Of a stretch of 64,000 bases of DNA, positions 27,207 through 35,760 are shown piece after piece. The position numbers were made by a program, and so were the translations under genes. The notes below the pieces were generated by a model. That model made no database searches. It saw only the letters and a list, made by a program, of their open reading frames with translations, and was not told where the DNA came from. The DNA comes from Streptomyces sp. A3M-1-3 (GTDB lineage Bacteria; Actinomycetota; Actinomycetes; Streptomycetales; Streptomycetaceae), in NCBI RefSeq assembly GCF_024213665.1, contig NZ_JANAVP010000003.1:285879-349878 (forward strand). The letters run 5' to 3'. Position 1 is the first letter of the stretch; each line of letters opens with the position of its first letter.

Positions 27207-27237
27207 TTTTCGATACGGCGCCGTCTCGTATCGAAAA
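27207..27237. promoter_or_regulatory. Perfect inverted repeat, likely TetR operator of the MFS operon
   Basis: Arms TTTTCGATACG and CGTATCGAAAA are perfect complements separated by nine bases, with a smaller palindrome ACGGCGCCGT inside. The repeat lies 18 bases upstream of the MFS start and overlaps its promoter region. Confidence 0.65.
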
Positions 27238-27345
27238 GCTTGTCGCAATGTCCCCCTTCCGCCTCCGGCCGGCGAGGTGCCACCATGGGGGGTACGTCCG
27301 GGGACGCCGTAAGGGCGCCTCGAGATGACACAAGGAGCCGTTGCA

Positions 27346-28215
27346 ATGACGCACGCCGTCACGCCTGCCCCGAACACGTCCTCCGACAGCAGCAAGGCGC
27401 TGTACGGAGGCAAGGGCACCCGGCGCATCACCGTCCGCGACGTCACCGCCGCCAAGGAGCGCGGTGAGAAGTGGCCCATGCTCACCGCCTACGACGCGAT
27501 GACCGCCTCCGTCTTCGACGAGGCCGGCATCCCGGTCATCCTGGTCGGCGACTCGATGGGCAACTGTCACCTCGGCTACGACACCACCGTGCCCGTCACG
27601 CTCGACGAGATGACCATCCTGTCCGCCGCCGTCGTACGGGGCACCCAGCGCGCCCTGGTCATCGGCGACCTGCCCTTCGGCTCATACCAGGAAGGCGCCG
27701 TCCAGGCGCTGCGCAGCGCCACCCGGCTGGTCAAGGAGGCCGGCGTCGGCGCGGTGAAGCTGGAGGGCGGTGAGCGCTCGCTGGCCCAGACCGAGCTGCT
27801 CGTGCAGTCCGGCATCCCGGTCATGTCGCACCTGGGCCTGACCCCGCAGTCCGTGAACGCCATGGGCTACCGGGTCCAGGGCCGTGGCGACGAGGCGGCG
27901 CACCAGCTGCTGCTCGACGCGAAGGCGGCGCAGGACGCGGGCGCGTTCGCGGTCGTCCTGGAACTCGTACCGGCCGAGCTGGCGGCCGAGGTCACCCGAT
28001 CGCTGCACATCCCGACGGTCGGCATCGGGGCCGGGTCCGAGTGCGACGCGCAGGTGCTCGTCTGGACGGACATGATGGGCCTGACCGGCGGGAAGATGCC
28101 GCGCTTCGTCAAGCAGTACGCCAACCTCCGCCAGACCATGGGCGACGCGGCGAAGGCTTTCGCGGACGACGTCGTCGGCGGCGCGTTCCCGCAGCCGGAG
28201 CACGCTTTCCACTAG
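27346..28215 (+). CDS. panB: 3-methyl-2-oxobutanoate hydroxymethyltransferase
   Basis: A 289-aa PanB, the first committed enzyme of pantothenate synthesis. It adds a hydroxymethyl group from methylene-tetrahydrofolate to 2-oxoisovalerate. Expected segments are [10 protein letters not shown], the metal-binding [40 protein letters not shown] and [18 protein letters not shown] 27346 follows AAGGAG by eight bases; an upstream ATG at 27325 lacks one. A good hairpin terminator follows the stop. panC and panD are not in the window. Confidence 0.96.
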   Translation: MTHAVTPAPNTSSDSSKALYGGKGTRRITVRDVTAAKERGEKWPMLTAYDAMTASVFDEAGIPVILVGDSMGNCHLGYDTTVPVTLDEMTILSAAVVRGTQRALVIGDLPFGSYQEGAVQALRSATRLVKEAGVGAVKLEGGERSLAQTELLVQSGIPVMSHLGLTPQSVNAMGYRVQGRGDEAAHQLLLDAKAAQDAGAFAVVLELVPAELAAEVTRSLHIPTVGIGAGSECDAQVLVWTDMMGLTGGKMPRFVKQYANLRQTMGDAAKAFADDVVGGAFPQPEHAFH

Positions 28216-28235
28216 CCACCGCGGCACCATCGACG

Positions 28236-28261
28236 GCCCGCCGATTCCCCCGTCGGCGGGC
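28236..28261 (+). terminator. Hairpin terminator of panB
   Basis: A 9-bp perfect stem, GCCCGCCGA/TCGGCGGGC, with an 8-base loop, 20 bases after the panB stop. Confidence 0.65.
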
Positions 28262-28345
28262 TGTCGCCGTTCGGCCGGCGAGGCTGTCGGTGCTCTGTCG
28301 GTGGGTTGTCGTCGGGTTGTCGGTGGTGGCTGGTCCGATGTGGGC

Positions 28346-28540
28346 ATGACGCGATTCGACAAGAACCCCCGGCACGGCACCAACGCCGTCGAAGTACGGG
28401 GACTGGTCAAGCACTACGGCGAGACCAAAGCCCTCGACGGGGTCGACCACGATGTGCGCGAGGGCACCGTCCTCGGCGTCCTCGGGCCCAACGGCGCCGG
28501 CAAGACCACCCTCCCGATGTGCGATTTCACACCCGCATGA
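28346..28540 (+). pseudogene. ABC transporter ATP-binding protein gene truncated at Walker A
   Basis: The first ~55 residues match a daunorubicin-resistance (DrrA-like) ABC ATPase: [20 protein letters not shown], then the Walker [11 protein letters not shown]. Directly after Walker A the match stops and the frame runs a few codons into the end of the opposing Uma2 gene, ending at 28540. Signature motif, Walker B and the partner permease are absent. The junction is sharp, so a deletion or insertion removed the rest. It cannot make a working ATPase. Confidence 0.85.
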
Positions 28541-29072
28541 ACTGCGCCGAGTCGAGGGTGAGCGTCTGGCCCGCGACCGGAATCTCGATCTCCTGGCCGA
28601 AGGCCCCGGATACCGTGTGCTGGTACTCCCCGTTCTCCGGCTGTGTCAGCAGCGTCCAGCGGGCGGTAAGGACATTGACGACGAGGTAGGCCGGGATTCC
28701 GCGCAGCGCGTAGTGGTCGGACTTGCTGTTGTAGTCCCGGTTCTTGCTCTCGGGCGAGACCACCTCCACCACGAAGGGCAGCAGCGACTCGTCGAACTCG
28801 CTCTTGGCCGGGTCGAACTGGTCGACGGGGAGGGCTGACGCGTCCGGTTCCGGCTTGTAGCCCTCCCGCGCGGGGACGACCTTGAACTCGCCCACCGGCA
28901 ACCAGCCGGGCAGCCGTTCCTCGATCTGGTTCGCGATGCGCCGCTGCGCCGTCAGGTGCGCTTGCGTGACTGGTACGAACGTGAGCCCGTTCCTCGTCAG
29001 TCGCAGCCGCACGTTCCGGGGCAGCTGGATCTCGTCCAGCATCTGCGCCACCCATGCCTCCATGGCGGACAC
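28527..29072 (-). CDS. Uma2-family endonuclease (DUF820)
   Basis: A 181-aa protein of the Uma2 branch of the PD-(D/E)XK nuclease fold. The catalytic elements are [10 protein letters not shown] (first acidic residue), [17 protein letters not shown] (second acidic residue) and the following [18 protein letters not shown]. Uma2 proteins are abundant in Streptomyces and cyanobacteria, often in many copies, with no settled role. Its 3' end touches the broken edge of the truncated ABC ATPase gene, suggesting that its arrival, or a nearby deletion, removed that gene. It is divergent from the M50 protease gene. Confidence 0.85.
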   Translation of the reverse strand: MSAMEAWVAQMLDEIQLPRNVRLRLTRNGLTFVPVTQAHLTAQRRIANQIEERLPGWLPVGEFKVVPAREGYKPEPDASALPVDQFDPAKSEFDESLLPFVVEVVSPESKNRDYNSKSDHYALRGIPAYLVVNVLTARWTLLTQPENGEYQHTVSGAFGQEIEIPVAGQTLTLDSAQFMRV

Positions 29073-29168
29073 GGCTATCAGGAACCGTGACGGATCCGCA
29101 GGACGTTTCCCTCACGTCACCGGTACGGTCGACGCGCACCGCCCGCCACCCCACCCCGGGAGCCCGCA

Positions 29169-29963
29169 ATGACCACGGCAGCAACCCGCAGCGACCGGCG
29201 TGTCAGTCCCGTCTTCCTGGGGATCGTCGCCGTCATGGCGGTCACGGGCTGGGCGGTGTGGACGGACTTCTCCCCGAGCGCCGGCCTCGCCGTCTTCCTC
29301 TTCGTGACGGCCGCGTGGGTCGTGTCGCTCTGTCTGCACGAGTACGCGCACGCCCGCACCGCGCTGCACGGCGGCGACATCTCGGTCGGCGCCAAGGGTT
29401 ATCTGACCCTGAATCCCATGAAATATACCCATGCCGTCCTGAGCATCATCCTGCCGGTGCTCTTCGTGATCATGGGCGGAATCGGTCTTCCCGGCGGCGC
29501 CGTGTTCATCGAGCGGGGCCGGATCCGGGGCCGTTGGAAGCACAGTCTGATCTCTGCGGCCGGGCCGCTGACGAACGTCCTGTTCGCGATCGTCTGCACC
29601 GCGCCGTTCTGGCTGGACGCCCTTGACGGGGTGCCGCTGATGTTCCGTTACGCGCTCGGCTTCCTCGCCCTGCTCCAGGTGACGGCCGCCCTGCTGAACT
29701 TCCTGCCGGTGCCGGGCCTGGACGGGTACGGGGTGATCGAGCCGTGGCTGTCGTACAGGATCCGCCGCCAGGTCGAGCCGATCGCGCCCTTCGGGCTGAT
29801 CGCGGTCTTCGGCGTCCTCTTCATCCCCGCGGTCAATCACGCCTTCTTCGACGGGATCGACGTGCTGCTGCAGGCGCTCGGCGTGAGCGAGGTGGACACG
29901 TACTGCGGGCAGAACGCCTACCGCGCCTGGACCGACCTGAACCCGCTCTGCCTCACGCGGTAG
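29169..29963 (+). CDS. Site-2-protease-like M50 membrane metalloprotease
   Basis: A 264-aa integral membrane protein with about five to six helices. The zinc motif HEYAHA (HExxH form) lies in the second helix near residue 59. The later PVPGLDGYGV supplies the usual third ligand region (compare the LDG motif). SAAGPLTNVLFAI is a conserved helix of the family. M50 proteases cut membrane-embedded substrates such as anti-sigma factors; no partner is encoded nearby, so the substrate is unknown. ATG 29169 is preceded by GGGAGCCCGCA, a weak ribosome site. Its last 11 bases overlap the convergent small membrane protein gene. Confidence 0.85.
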   Translation: MTTAATRSDRRVSPVFLGIVAVMAVTGWAVWTDFSPSAGLAVFLFVTAAWVVSLCLHEYAHARTALHGGDISVGAKGYLTLNPMKYTHAVLSIILPVLFVIMGGIGLPGGAVFIERGRIRGRWKHSLISAAGPLTNVLFAIVCTAPFWLDALDGVPLMFRYALGFLALLQVTAALLNFLPVPGLDGYGVIEPWLSYRIRRQVEPIAPFGLIAVFGVLFIPAVNHAFFDGIDVLLQALGVSEVDTYCGQNAYRAWTDLNPLCLTR

Positions 29964-30141
29964 GCGAGGGCGCGTTCCGCTCGGCCTTCGCCTTGCGCAG
30001 GTAGTACCAGGCCATGTTCGACGACAGGCCGGCCAGCAGCACCCACACGATCCCGAGGAAGCTGCCCCGGACGAAGGCCAGCACGGCCGCGGCCACGGCG
30101 AGGGCGCAGACGACAATGGCGTACAGAGCAAGGCGGGGCAT
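29953..30141 (-). CDS. Small two-helix membrane protein
   Basis: A 62-aa protein with two hydrophobic helices: LALYAIVVCALAVAAAVLAF at the start and SFLGIVWVLLAGLSSNMAWYYL, ending in a short basic tail. No family is recognised. It lies downstream of npdG on the same strand, 78 bases away, and overlaps the end of the convergent M50 gene by 11 bases. Confidence 0.7.
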   Translation of the reverse strand: MPRLALYAIVVCALAVAAAVLAFVRGSFLGIVWVLLAGLSSNMAWYYLRKAKAERNAPSPTA

Positions 30142-30219
30142 GGGGGTCGGCTCCTGTCCGGGGGCTTATCACGTACAGCCCCTCCAGTGTCCCCCATGCC
30201 CCGGCCCGGCTGTCCCGGC

Positions 30220-30957
30220 TCAGACGTCGGTTACTCGCAGGCCGGCGTGCGCCTTGTAGCGGCGGTTCACCGAGATCAGGTTCGCGACGAGCGACTCGAC
30301 CTGGTGAGCGCCCCGCAGCCGGCCCGCGAAGACGCCGCGCATGCCGGGGATCCGGCCGGCCAGGGCCTGGACGAGGTCGGTGTCGGCGCGTGTCTCGCCC
30401 AGCACCATCACATCGGTGTCGATCTCGTCGACCGACTCGTCCTGGAGCAGGACGGCGGACAGGTGGTGGAAGGCGGCCGTGACCCGGGAGTCCGGCAGCA
30501 GGGCGGCGGCCTGCTCTGCGGCGCTGCCCTCCGCCGGCTTCAGGGCGTACGCGCCCTTCTTGTCGAAGCCGAGCGGGTTGACGCAGTCGACGACGAGCTT
30601 GCCCGCGAGCTCCTCGCGCAGCGACTCCAGCGTCTTGGCGTGGCCCTCCCACGGCACCGCGACGATCACGATGTCGCTGCGCCGCGAGCACTCGGCGTTG
30701 TCCGCGCCCTCGATACCGAGGCCCAGCTCGTCGGCGGCGGTCTGCGCCCGCTCGGCCGCCCGCGAGCCGATGATCACCTTCTGGCCGGCCATGGCCAGCC
30801 GGTAGGCGAGCCCGCGCCCCTGGTCACCGGTGCCGCCGAGGACGCCGACCACCAGGCCGGAGACGTCGGGGAGGTCCCAGGGGTCTTTCGCGGGGGCCTT
30901 CTGCGCGCCCTGCGCGCTGGGGGTGGACGCCGTGCCGGCACTGTCGGTAGAAGTCAT
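30220..30957 (-). CDS. npdG: NADPH-dependent F420 reductase
   Basis: A 245-aa F420-NADP oxidoreductase that passes hydride between NADPH and the deazaflavin F420, supplying reduced F420 to actinobacterial metabolism. The Rossmann start GVLGGTGDQGRGLAYRL follows an extra ~35-residue polar N-terminus. VIIGSRAAERA specifies the NADP phosphate, and DIVIVAVPWEGH, VVDCVNPLGFDKKGAY and VTAAFHHLSAV follow in family order. The last forms the F420 site. Confidence 0.92.
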   Translation of the reverse strand: MTSTDSAGTASTPSAQGAQKAPAKDPWDLPDVSGLVVGVLGGTGDQGRGLAYRLAMAGQKVIIGSRAAERAQTAADELGLGIEGADNAECSRRSDIVIVAVPWEGHAKTLESLREELAGKLVVDCVNPLGFDKKGAYALKPAEGSAAEQAAALLPDSRVTAAFHHLSAVLLQDESVDEIDTDVMVLGETRADTDLVQALAGRIPGMRGVFAGRLRGAHQVESLVANLISVNRRYKAHAGLRVTDV

Positions 30958-31031
30958 GAGCCGACCTTACTTGCTGGTAGAGGCGCCGACTCCAGGACTG
31001 TGGAGACGCCGGTACGGCAGGATGCGGAGCC

Positions 31032-31670
31032 ATGGATGCCGTACGCGTCGCCCTGCTGCGTGAGGTCCTCGCCGGGACGGAGTGGCTCGGTGCCACCCGG
31101 CGGTTCGCGGGGGTGCTCCGGTCGTCCGTCGTGCCGTACGGCGGCGGGCTGCTGCTGGTGGGCACCGAGCGGTACGAGCCGTGGCATCTGGCCGCCCACC
31201 TCGTCGACGAGTCCGCCTGGTCGGGGCTGCCCCAGCTGGCACCCACGCTGGTACGCCACCGGGTGCTGCCCGGCGAGCCGCCGCACCTGTCCGTCGGGCT
31301 GGGCAGGATCGCGGCGGCCCGGCGCGGGGAGACGCTGCTGGTCGTGGCGCCCGAGCGGCCGGACGAGGGGCTGCTGGAGCGGGTGCACGACGCCCGCCGG
31401 GCCGGGGCGACCGTGCTGTCCCTGGACTCCCTGGACGGCGGGGACCGTGAGCTGCACACGCTCGCGCACGACGCGCTGTCCGTGCCGTCCGTGCCGTCCG
31501 CGCCCTCCGCGCCCGGCAGCGCCGATCTGGACCTGGACACCGTGCAGCACCTGGTCAGCGCAGCCGCCGGGGAGAACAGCGTGCCCGCGCCGCGCACGCC
31601 CCGCCGGTTCCGGGACCGGCTCTCGCGGCTGGCCGACCAGCTGACCGCGCCCCCGCCGGCCCGCTGGTAG
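31032..31670 (+). CDS. Unrecognised actinobacterial protein, 212 aa
   Basis: I do not recognise the function. The first 140 residues look like one alpha/beta domain with strands VPYGGGLLLVGTERYEPWHL and GETLLVVAPERPDEGLLERVH. A Ser-Pro-Ala linker (SVPSVPSAPSAPG) follows, then a basic C-terminus, RRFRDRLSRLADQL. There is no signal peptide. It is divergent from npdG and convergent with the small gene before map. Confidence 0.65.
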   Translation: MDAVRVALLREVLAGTEWLGATRRFAGVLRSSVVPYGGGLLLVGTERYEPWHLAAHLVDESAWSGLPQLAPTLVRHRVLPGEPPHLSVGLGRIAAARRGETLLVVAPERPDEGLLERVHDARRAGATVLSLDSLDGGDRELHTLAHDALSVPSVPSAPSAPGSADLDLDTVQHLVSAAAGENSVPAPRTPRRFRDRLSRLADQLTAPPPARW

Positions 31671-31684
31671 CCGCCCCGCGCTCG

Positions 31685-31918
31685 TCAGGCCGGGGTGTCC
31701 TCGCCCCCGCGCTGTGCGTCGTGCCACTTGGGGTCGGTCTCCCACTCGAGGTTCCGCTCCTGCGCGGTCTCCATCGCCTGGTTGGCCTCCTCGCGGCTGA
31801 CGTAGGGACCGAAGCGGTCCTTCGCCGGGCACTCCGGGCCCTCTTCGACCTTCCGGTGCACGAGGCAGTAGTACCACTCGCCCGGTTTGCCCACCGTGCG
31901 CTTCTTGAACAGGGCCAT
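31685..31918 (-). CDS. Small conserved protein (SPOR-like), 77 aa
   Basis: A 77-aa soluble protein beginning [20 protein letters not shown], with a Cys pair ([19 protein letters not shown]) and a helical [20 protein letters not shown] region. Homologues in Streptomyces are often labelled SPOR-domain proteins, but that is weak. The frame is open upstream to 32230; ATG 31918 is chosen because it begins the conserved protein and leaves room for the map promoter. The function is unknown. Confidence 0.7.
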   Translation of the reverse strand: MALFKKRTVGKPGEWYYCLVHRKVEEGPECPAKDRFGPYVSREEANQAMETAQERNLEWETDPKWHDAQRGGEDTPA

Positions 31919-31963
31919 CGTCGGCTCCTCTCTCTGCCGCCAGCTTGCCCGATCCGCGCTGGA

Positions 31964-31976
31964 TACACTCGCTCTC
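31964..31976 (+). promoter_or_regulatory. -10 hexamer placed for leaderless map mRNA
   Basis: TACACT at 31964-31969 is followed by seven bases and then the ATG of map. No ribosome site is present. The hexamer and spacing are identical to those of nadE. Confidence 0.5.
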
Positions 31977-32834
31977 ATGTCTGGCCAGTCGCTGCTCGTA
32001 CCAGGGGAGATCTCTCCCATCCGTTCCGTCCCCGGAAACATCCGGCGTCCCGAGTACGTGGGCAAGCCCGCGCCCACGCCGTACTCGGGGCCCGAGGTGC
32101 AGAACGCCGAAACGATCGAGCGCATGCGTATCGCGGGGCGGATCGCCGCCCAGGCGATGGAGGAGGCGTCGAAGCTCATCAAGCCCGGCGTGACGACGGA
32201 CGAGCTGGACCGGGTCGCGCACGAGTTCATGTGCGACCACGGGGCCTATCCGTCGACCCTGGGCTACCGCGGCTTCCCCAAGTCGCTGTGCTCCTCCGTC
32301 AACGAGGTCATCTGCCACGGCATCCCGGACTCCACGGTGCTCCAGGACGGCGACATCGTGAACCTGGACGTCACGGCGTACATCAACGGGGTGCACGGAG
32401 ACAACAACGCCACGTACCTCTGCGGGGACGTCGACGACGAGTCGAAGCTGCTCGTCGAGCGGACCCGCGAGTCGCTGAACCGCGCCATCAAGGCGGTCAG
32501 GCCGGGCCGCCAGATCAACATCATCGGCCGGGTCATCGAGTCGTACGCGAAGCGGTTCGGCTACGGCGTCGTGCGCGACTTCACCGGGCACGGCATCAAC
32601 TCGTCCTTCCACTCCGGCCTGATCGTCCCGCACTACGACAGCCCGCACGCCACCACCGACATCCAGCCGGGGATGACGTTCACCATCGAGCCGATGCTCA
32701 CGCTCGGCACCCACGAGTACGACATGTGGGACGACGGCTGGACCGTGGTGACCAAGGACCGCAAGCGCACCGCGCAGTTCGAGCACACGCTCGTGGTGAC
32801 GGCGACGGGGGCGGAGATTCTCACGCTGCCGTGA
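31977..32834 (+). CDS. map: Methionine aminopeptidase, type I
   Basis: A 285-aa enzyme that removes the initiator methionine from new proteins. The N-terminal ~45 residues ([20 protein letters not shown]) are the linker-like extension found in actinobacterial MetAP1 forms. The two-metal site is complete: [33 protein letters not shown] with both Asp residues, [12 protein letters not shown] with the His, FTIEPMLT and QFEHTLVVT with the two Glu residues. Confidence 0.95.
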   Translation: MSGQSLLVPGEISPIRSVPGNIRRPEYVGKPAPTPYSGPEVQNAETIERMRIAGRIAAQAMEEASKLIKPGVTTDELDRVAHEFMCDHGAYPSTLGYRGFPKSLCSSVNEVICHGIPDSTVLQDGDIVNLDVTAYINGVHGDNNATYLCGDVDDESKLLVERTRESLNRAIKAVRPGRQINIIGRVIESYAKRFGYGVVRDFTGHGINSSFHSGLIVPHYDSPHATTDIQPGMTFTIEPMLTLGTHEYDMWDDGWTVVTKDRKRTAQFEHTLVVTATGAEILTLP

Positions 32835-32884
32835 TCCCGTCCAGGGCGTAAGGTTTTTACCGACAGGACGTCGGGAACCATTGA

Positions 32885-32900
32885 CTTAGGTATGCCTAAG
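32885..32900 (+). promoter_or_regulatory. Iron box upstream of the heme oxygenase
   Basis: CTTAGG, TATG, CCTAAG is a near-perfect palindrome of the DmdR/DtxR type (TTAGGTTAGGCTnACCTAA). It sits just after a TTGACT that could be the -35, so the iron repressor would block the promoter when iron is plentiful. Confidence 0.75.
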
Positions 32901-32969
32901 TAGGAGGATCGCGGGGGCGGCTGCCCCCGCGGCTCTTCCTTCCCTGTCCCTCGGCCCCGGAGGTCCGTC

Positions 32970-33617
32970 TTGGACGCCTTCTCCACACTCATCCGTACCG
33001 CGTCGCACGAGCAGCACACGGAGGCGGAGACCTCGACCTTCATGAGCGACCTGCTCGGCGGGCGGCTCGGCGTCGACGCGTACACGCGCTACACCGAGCA
33101 GCTGTGGTTCGTCTACCGCGCCCTGGAGGACGCCGCCGGGTCGCTGGCGGACGACCCGGTCGCGGGCCCGTTCATACAGCCCGAGCTGATGCGTATGGCC
33201 GAGCTGGAACGGGACCTCGCCCATCTGCGCGGTCCGGACTGGCGTGCCGGCCTGGCGCCGCTGCCGGCCACGGCGGCGTACGCGGCGCGGGTGGCCGAGT
33301 GCGCACGGACCTGGCCCGCCGGGTATGTCGCGCACCACTACACGCGCTACCTCGGCGACCTCTCGGGCGGCCAGATCATCCGCGACAAGGCGGAGAAGAC
33401 CTGGGGCTTCGCGCGCAAGGGCAACGGTGTGCGCTTCTACGTCTTCGAGGAGATCGCCAACCCTGCGGCGTTCAAGCGGGAGTACCGGGAGCTGCTGGAC
33501 GCGGTGAACGCGGACGACCTGGAGAAGCAGCGCATCATCGACGAGTGCAAGCGCGCCTTCGACTTCAACGGCGCGGTGTTCCGCGAGCTGGGCCAGGAGT
33601 TCCGTATCAGCGCCTGA
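32970..33617 (+). CDS. hmuO: Heme oxygenase (HmuO type)
   Basis: A 215-aa heme-degrading enzyme that opens heme to biliverdin, CO and free iron in the cytoplasm. It matches corynebacterial HmuO along its length: the proximal-His region HEQHTEAETSTFMSDLLGG (probable ligand His16), then VAHHYTRYLGDLSGGQ with the distal Gly helix, and the C-terminal FDFNGAVFRELG. The start is TTG 32970 with GGAGG six bases upstream. An iron box lies 70 bases upstream, so it should be induced by iron starvation together with the heme import genes 4 kb away. Confidence 0.93.
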   Translation: MDAFSTLIRTASHEQHTEAETSTFMSDLLGGRLGVDAYTRYTEQLWFVYRALEDAAGSLADDPVAGPFIQPELMRMAELERDLAHLRGPDWRAGLAPLPATAAYAARVAECARTWPAGYVAHHYTRYLGDLSGGQIIRDKAEKTWGFARKGNGVRFYVFEEIANPAAFKREYRELLDAVNADDLEKQRIIDECKRAFDFNGAVFRELGQEFRISA

Positions 33618-33620
33618 TGC

Positions 33621-34301
33621 TCAGCCTCGTGCCGCCCACCGGACCCGGCCGCCGATCTCGATCGTGCCGTCGGGTCCGGGTGCGGTCAGGATCTGGGAAC
33701 CGCGCCCCTGCGTGATGTTCAGGGCACGGTTCAGCTCGGCGGTGAGCACCAGGGCCGCGGCGCCGGTCGCCTCGTCCTCCACGATGCCGTCACCGCGGCG
33801 GGGGAAGGCCCGGGCCCGCACCCGGCCGGCGGCTTCGTCCTCCCACGCCCAGGCGTACAGCCAGCCCTCACCCGGCGGCGGGCCGGGCAGGGCGTCCACC
33901 TCGGCGACGGTCGCGTACCGCTGCGTACGGCGGCCCGCGGCCCACTCCGGCCGGGCGGTGATCCAGGTGAACTCGCCGTCGCTGCGCGCCCAGACCTCGC
34001 CCGCCGGCGGCTGCAGCTCCTCGACGTCCAGCAGCCAGGCGGCGCCGACGAGCGGATGCCCGGCGAAGGGCAGCCGGAGACCGGGCGTGTAGATGTCGAT
34101 GATCCCGCGCTCGGGGTCGTCGACGAACACGGTCTCGCTGAAGCCGAGTTCGGCGGCGAGCGCCTGCCGGGACGCCTCGTCGGGATACGCGCGCCCGTCG
34201 CGCACGACACCGAGCGGGTTGCCGTGGCGGCCGTCGGGCCCGCAGAAGACCCTGACCACGTCCAGTACGTGCGGTGCGTCAAGTACGTCGAGTTCACTCA
34301 C
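33621..34301 (-). CDS. PhzF-family protein in the heme operon
   Basis: A 226-aa PhzF-fold protein, shorter than the usual ~280. Present are RHGNPLGVVRDG, the FSETVF segment with the catalytic Glu of the family, LRLPFAGHPLVGAAWLL and the late EDEATGAAALVL. PhzF enzymes are isomerases or epimerases; the substrate here is unknown. It directly follows the HtaA-domain gene. GTG 34301 is chosen; a TTG at 34313 would overlap the upstream stop by four bases and is equally possible. Either way it is the last gene of the iron-controlled htaA operon. Confidence 0.82.
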   Translation of the reverse strand: MSELDVLDAPHVLDVVRVFCGPDGRHGNPLGVVRDGRAYPDEASRQALAAELGFSETVFVDDPERGIIDIYTPGLRLPFAGHPLVGAAWLLDVEELQPPAGEVWARSDGEFTWITARPEWAAGRRTQRYATVAEVDALPGPPPGEGWLYAWAWEDEAAGRVRARAFPRRGDGIVEDEATGAAALVLTAELNRALNITQGRGSQILTAPGPDGTIEIGGRVRWAARG

Positions 34302-34309
34302 TCCGGCAT

Positions 34310-35737
34310 TCAAGCACCTGAGGGGCGCCGCCTGCGGGCGGCGAAGACAACCGCGGCGCCGGCTGCGACGATCGCGCCGGAGGCGGCTAGCAGGGGGCCG
34401 GCCGGAACCTCGGCACCGGTGGCGGCGAGGTTCCCGCCCACCGATCCCCCGACGGCGCCGCCCGTACCCCCGGTCGTACCACCCGGGGAGCCGCCGGTGG
34501 TGCCTGAGGTGCCGCCGTCCGGAAGGTCCGCGTCCTTGTCCAGGGCGAGGGAGAGCGTCACCGGATCGAGGGGGTCGCCCTTCTTGTACATCGAGCCCGT
34601 GGCGTCGTTGGCGAACTGCGCGGCGCCGTCAGCCGTAAAGGCCGCCGGGATGCTCTTGAGCTGGACGATGCCGTTCTTGGCGGTGTAGTCCGCCGTGGAC
34701 AGGTCGAGCGTCGCGAACTTCACGCCCTCCTTGGTGCCCTTGGAGGTGGTGACGTCCAGGACCAGGGTGCCCGCGGCGCCGGCCGTCTCGATCCTGACGT
34801 CGCTGAAGGTCATGTTGATGCCGTGGGCGGCATAGGCGAACCGGACGCTGCCGGTGAACGACGCGTTCAGCTCGCGGGCGTCCAGGTCGGCCTTGACGAA
34901 GGAGAAGTCGAAGACGTCGCCGTTCTTCGTGGCGCCACGGGTGGCCGTGATCTCGCCGCCGCTCTGGATGTACTTACGGAAGGACTCCTTCAGCCCCCAG
35001 GTCAGCGTGCCGTCGAGAACCGCACCGTCCTCCGCCGGCTTGGACGTCACGGCCGTCGGCTTCGGAGTCGGCGTGGGCTGCTGCGTGACCGTAACCGTGG
35101 GAGTTGGAGTCGGCTTCGGAGTCGTAGGCTGCTCGAACTCCAGCTTCACCGTGAGCGGATCACCGGCGATGCCCTCGTACGGCCCGCCGAGCTCCTCGGC
35201 CGCCTCCTTCGTGAGCGTCGTGGCCAGGTTCTCCAGCGACGGACCGGCGACCTTCACGTCGGCCAGCGGAACGTCCTGCTTGGTGGCGGCGCCCTTGGTG
35301 ACGTCCGCGGTCAGCTTCTGCGTACCGGTGTCGAACTGGAAGTCCGAGAGCTTCACCTCGAAACCGTGGCCCTGGGGCGGCGCGGGCGAGGAGAAGGTCA
35401 CGCTGCCGTCGAAGGCGGCCTTCACAATATGCGTGTCCCGGTCGTACGCGCCCTCCGCGCCCCCGAAGTTGAAGGTTCCGTCCGCGTTCCGCTTCGCGCC
35501 GTCCGCGACCGTGATCGTGCCGTTCGCTCCGCGCGGCGGCACACCCGTCACATAGTCGCGATACCGCTGCACGACGCCCCAGTCGAGCGTGCCCCCGACG
35601 ATCTTCAGCGGCGGCTTGACCGCAGGCGCGGCAACGGGGTCCGCGGCAAGCGCGGGCAGGGCGAGCACGGTCGCACCGAGTGCGGTCGCGGTGGCGACGG
35701 CGGCCGCGAAAGCGACCGGACGGCGGGTAAGAGCCAT
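34310..35737 (-). CDS. Two-domain HtaA heme-binding protein, sortase-anchored
   Basis: A 475-aa surface protein. A signal peptide (residues 1-32, ending LPALAAD) is followed by two HtaA domains (about 45-200 and 245-395) joined by a Pro-Thr-rich linker. Each domain has the conserved Tyr near its start (RYRDYVTG, SFRKYIQSG) and a His after the central strand (QGHGFEVKLSD, RFAYAAHGINM), the pair used for heme in corynebacterial HtaA. The C-terminus has LAATG at 437-441, a hydrophobic helix and RRRR, a sortase E-type wall anchor. It should capture heme and pass it to HmuT. Confidence 0.9.
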   Translation of the reverse strand: MALTRRPVAFAAAVATATALGATVLALPALAADPVAAPAVKPPLKIVGGTLDWGVVQRYRDYVTGVPPRGANGTITVADGAKRNADGTFNFGGAEGAYDRDTHIVKAAFDGSVTFSSPAPPQGHGFEVKLSDFQFDTGTQKLTADVTKGAATKQDVPLADVKVAGPSLENLATTLTKEAAEELGGPYEGIAGDPLTVKLEFEQPTTPKPTPTPTVTVTQQPTPTPKPTAVTSKPAEDGAVLDGTLTWGLKESFRKYIQSGGEITATRGATKNGDVFDFSFVKADLDARELNASFTGSVRFAYAAHGINMTFSDVRIETAGAAGTLVLDVTTSKGTKEGVKFATLDLSTADYTAKNGIVQLKSIPAAFTADGAAQFANDATGSMYKKGDPLDPVTLSLALDKDADLPDGGTSGTTGGSPGGTTGGTGGAVGGSVGGNLAATGAEVPAGPLLAASGAIVAAGAAVVFAARRRRPSGA

Positions 35738-35760
35738 GGTCAGAGGTCTCCTTGAGAAGG

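Noticed and set aside
28216..28345. Possible riboswitch or attenuator after panB
   Set aside because: Only a simple terminator hairpin is visible.
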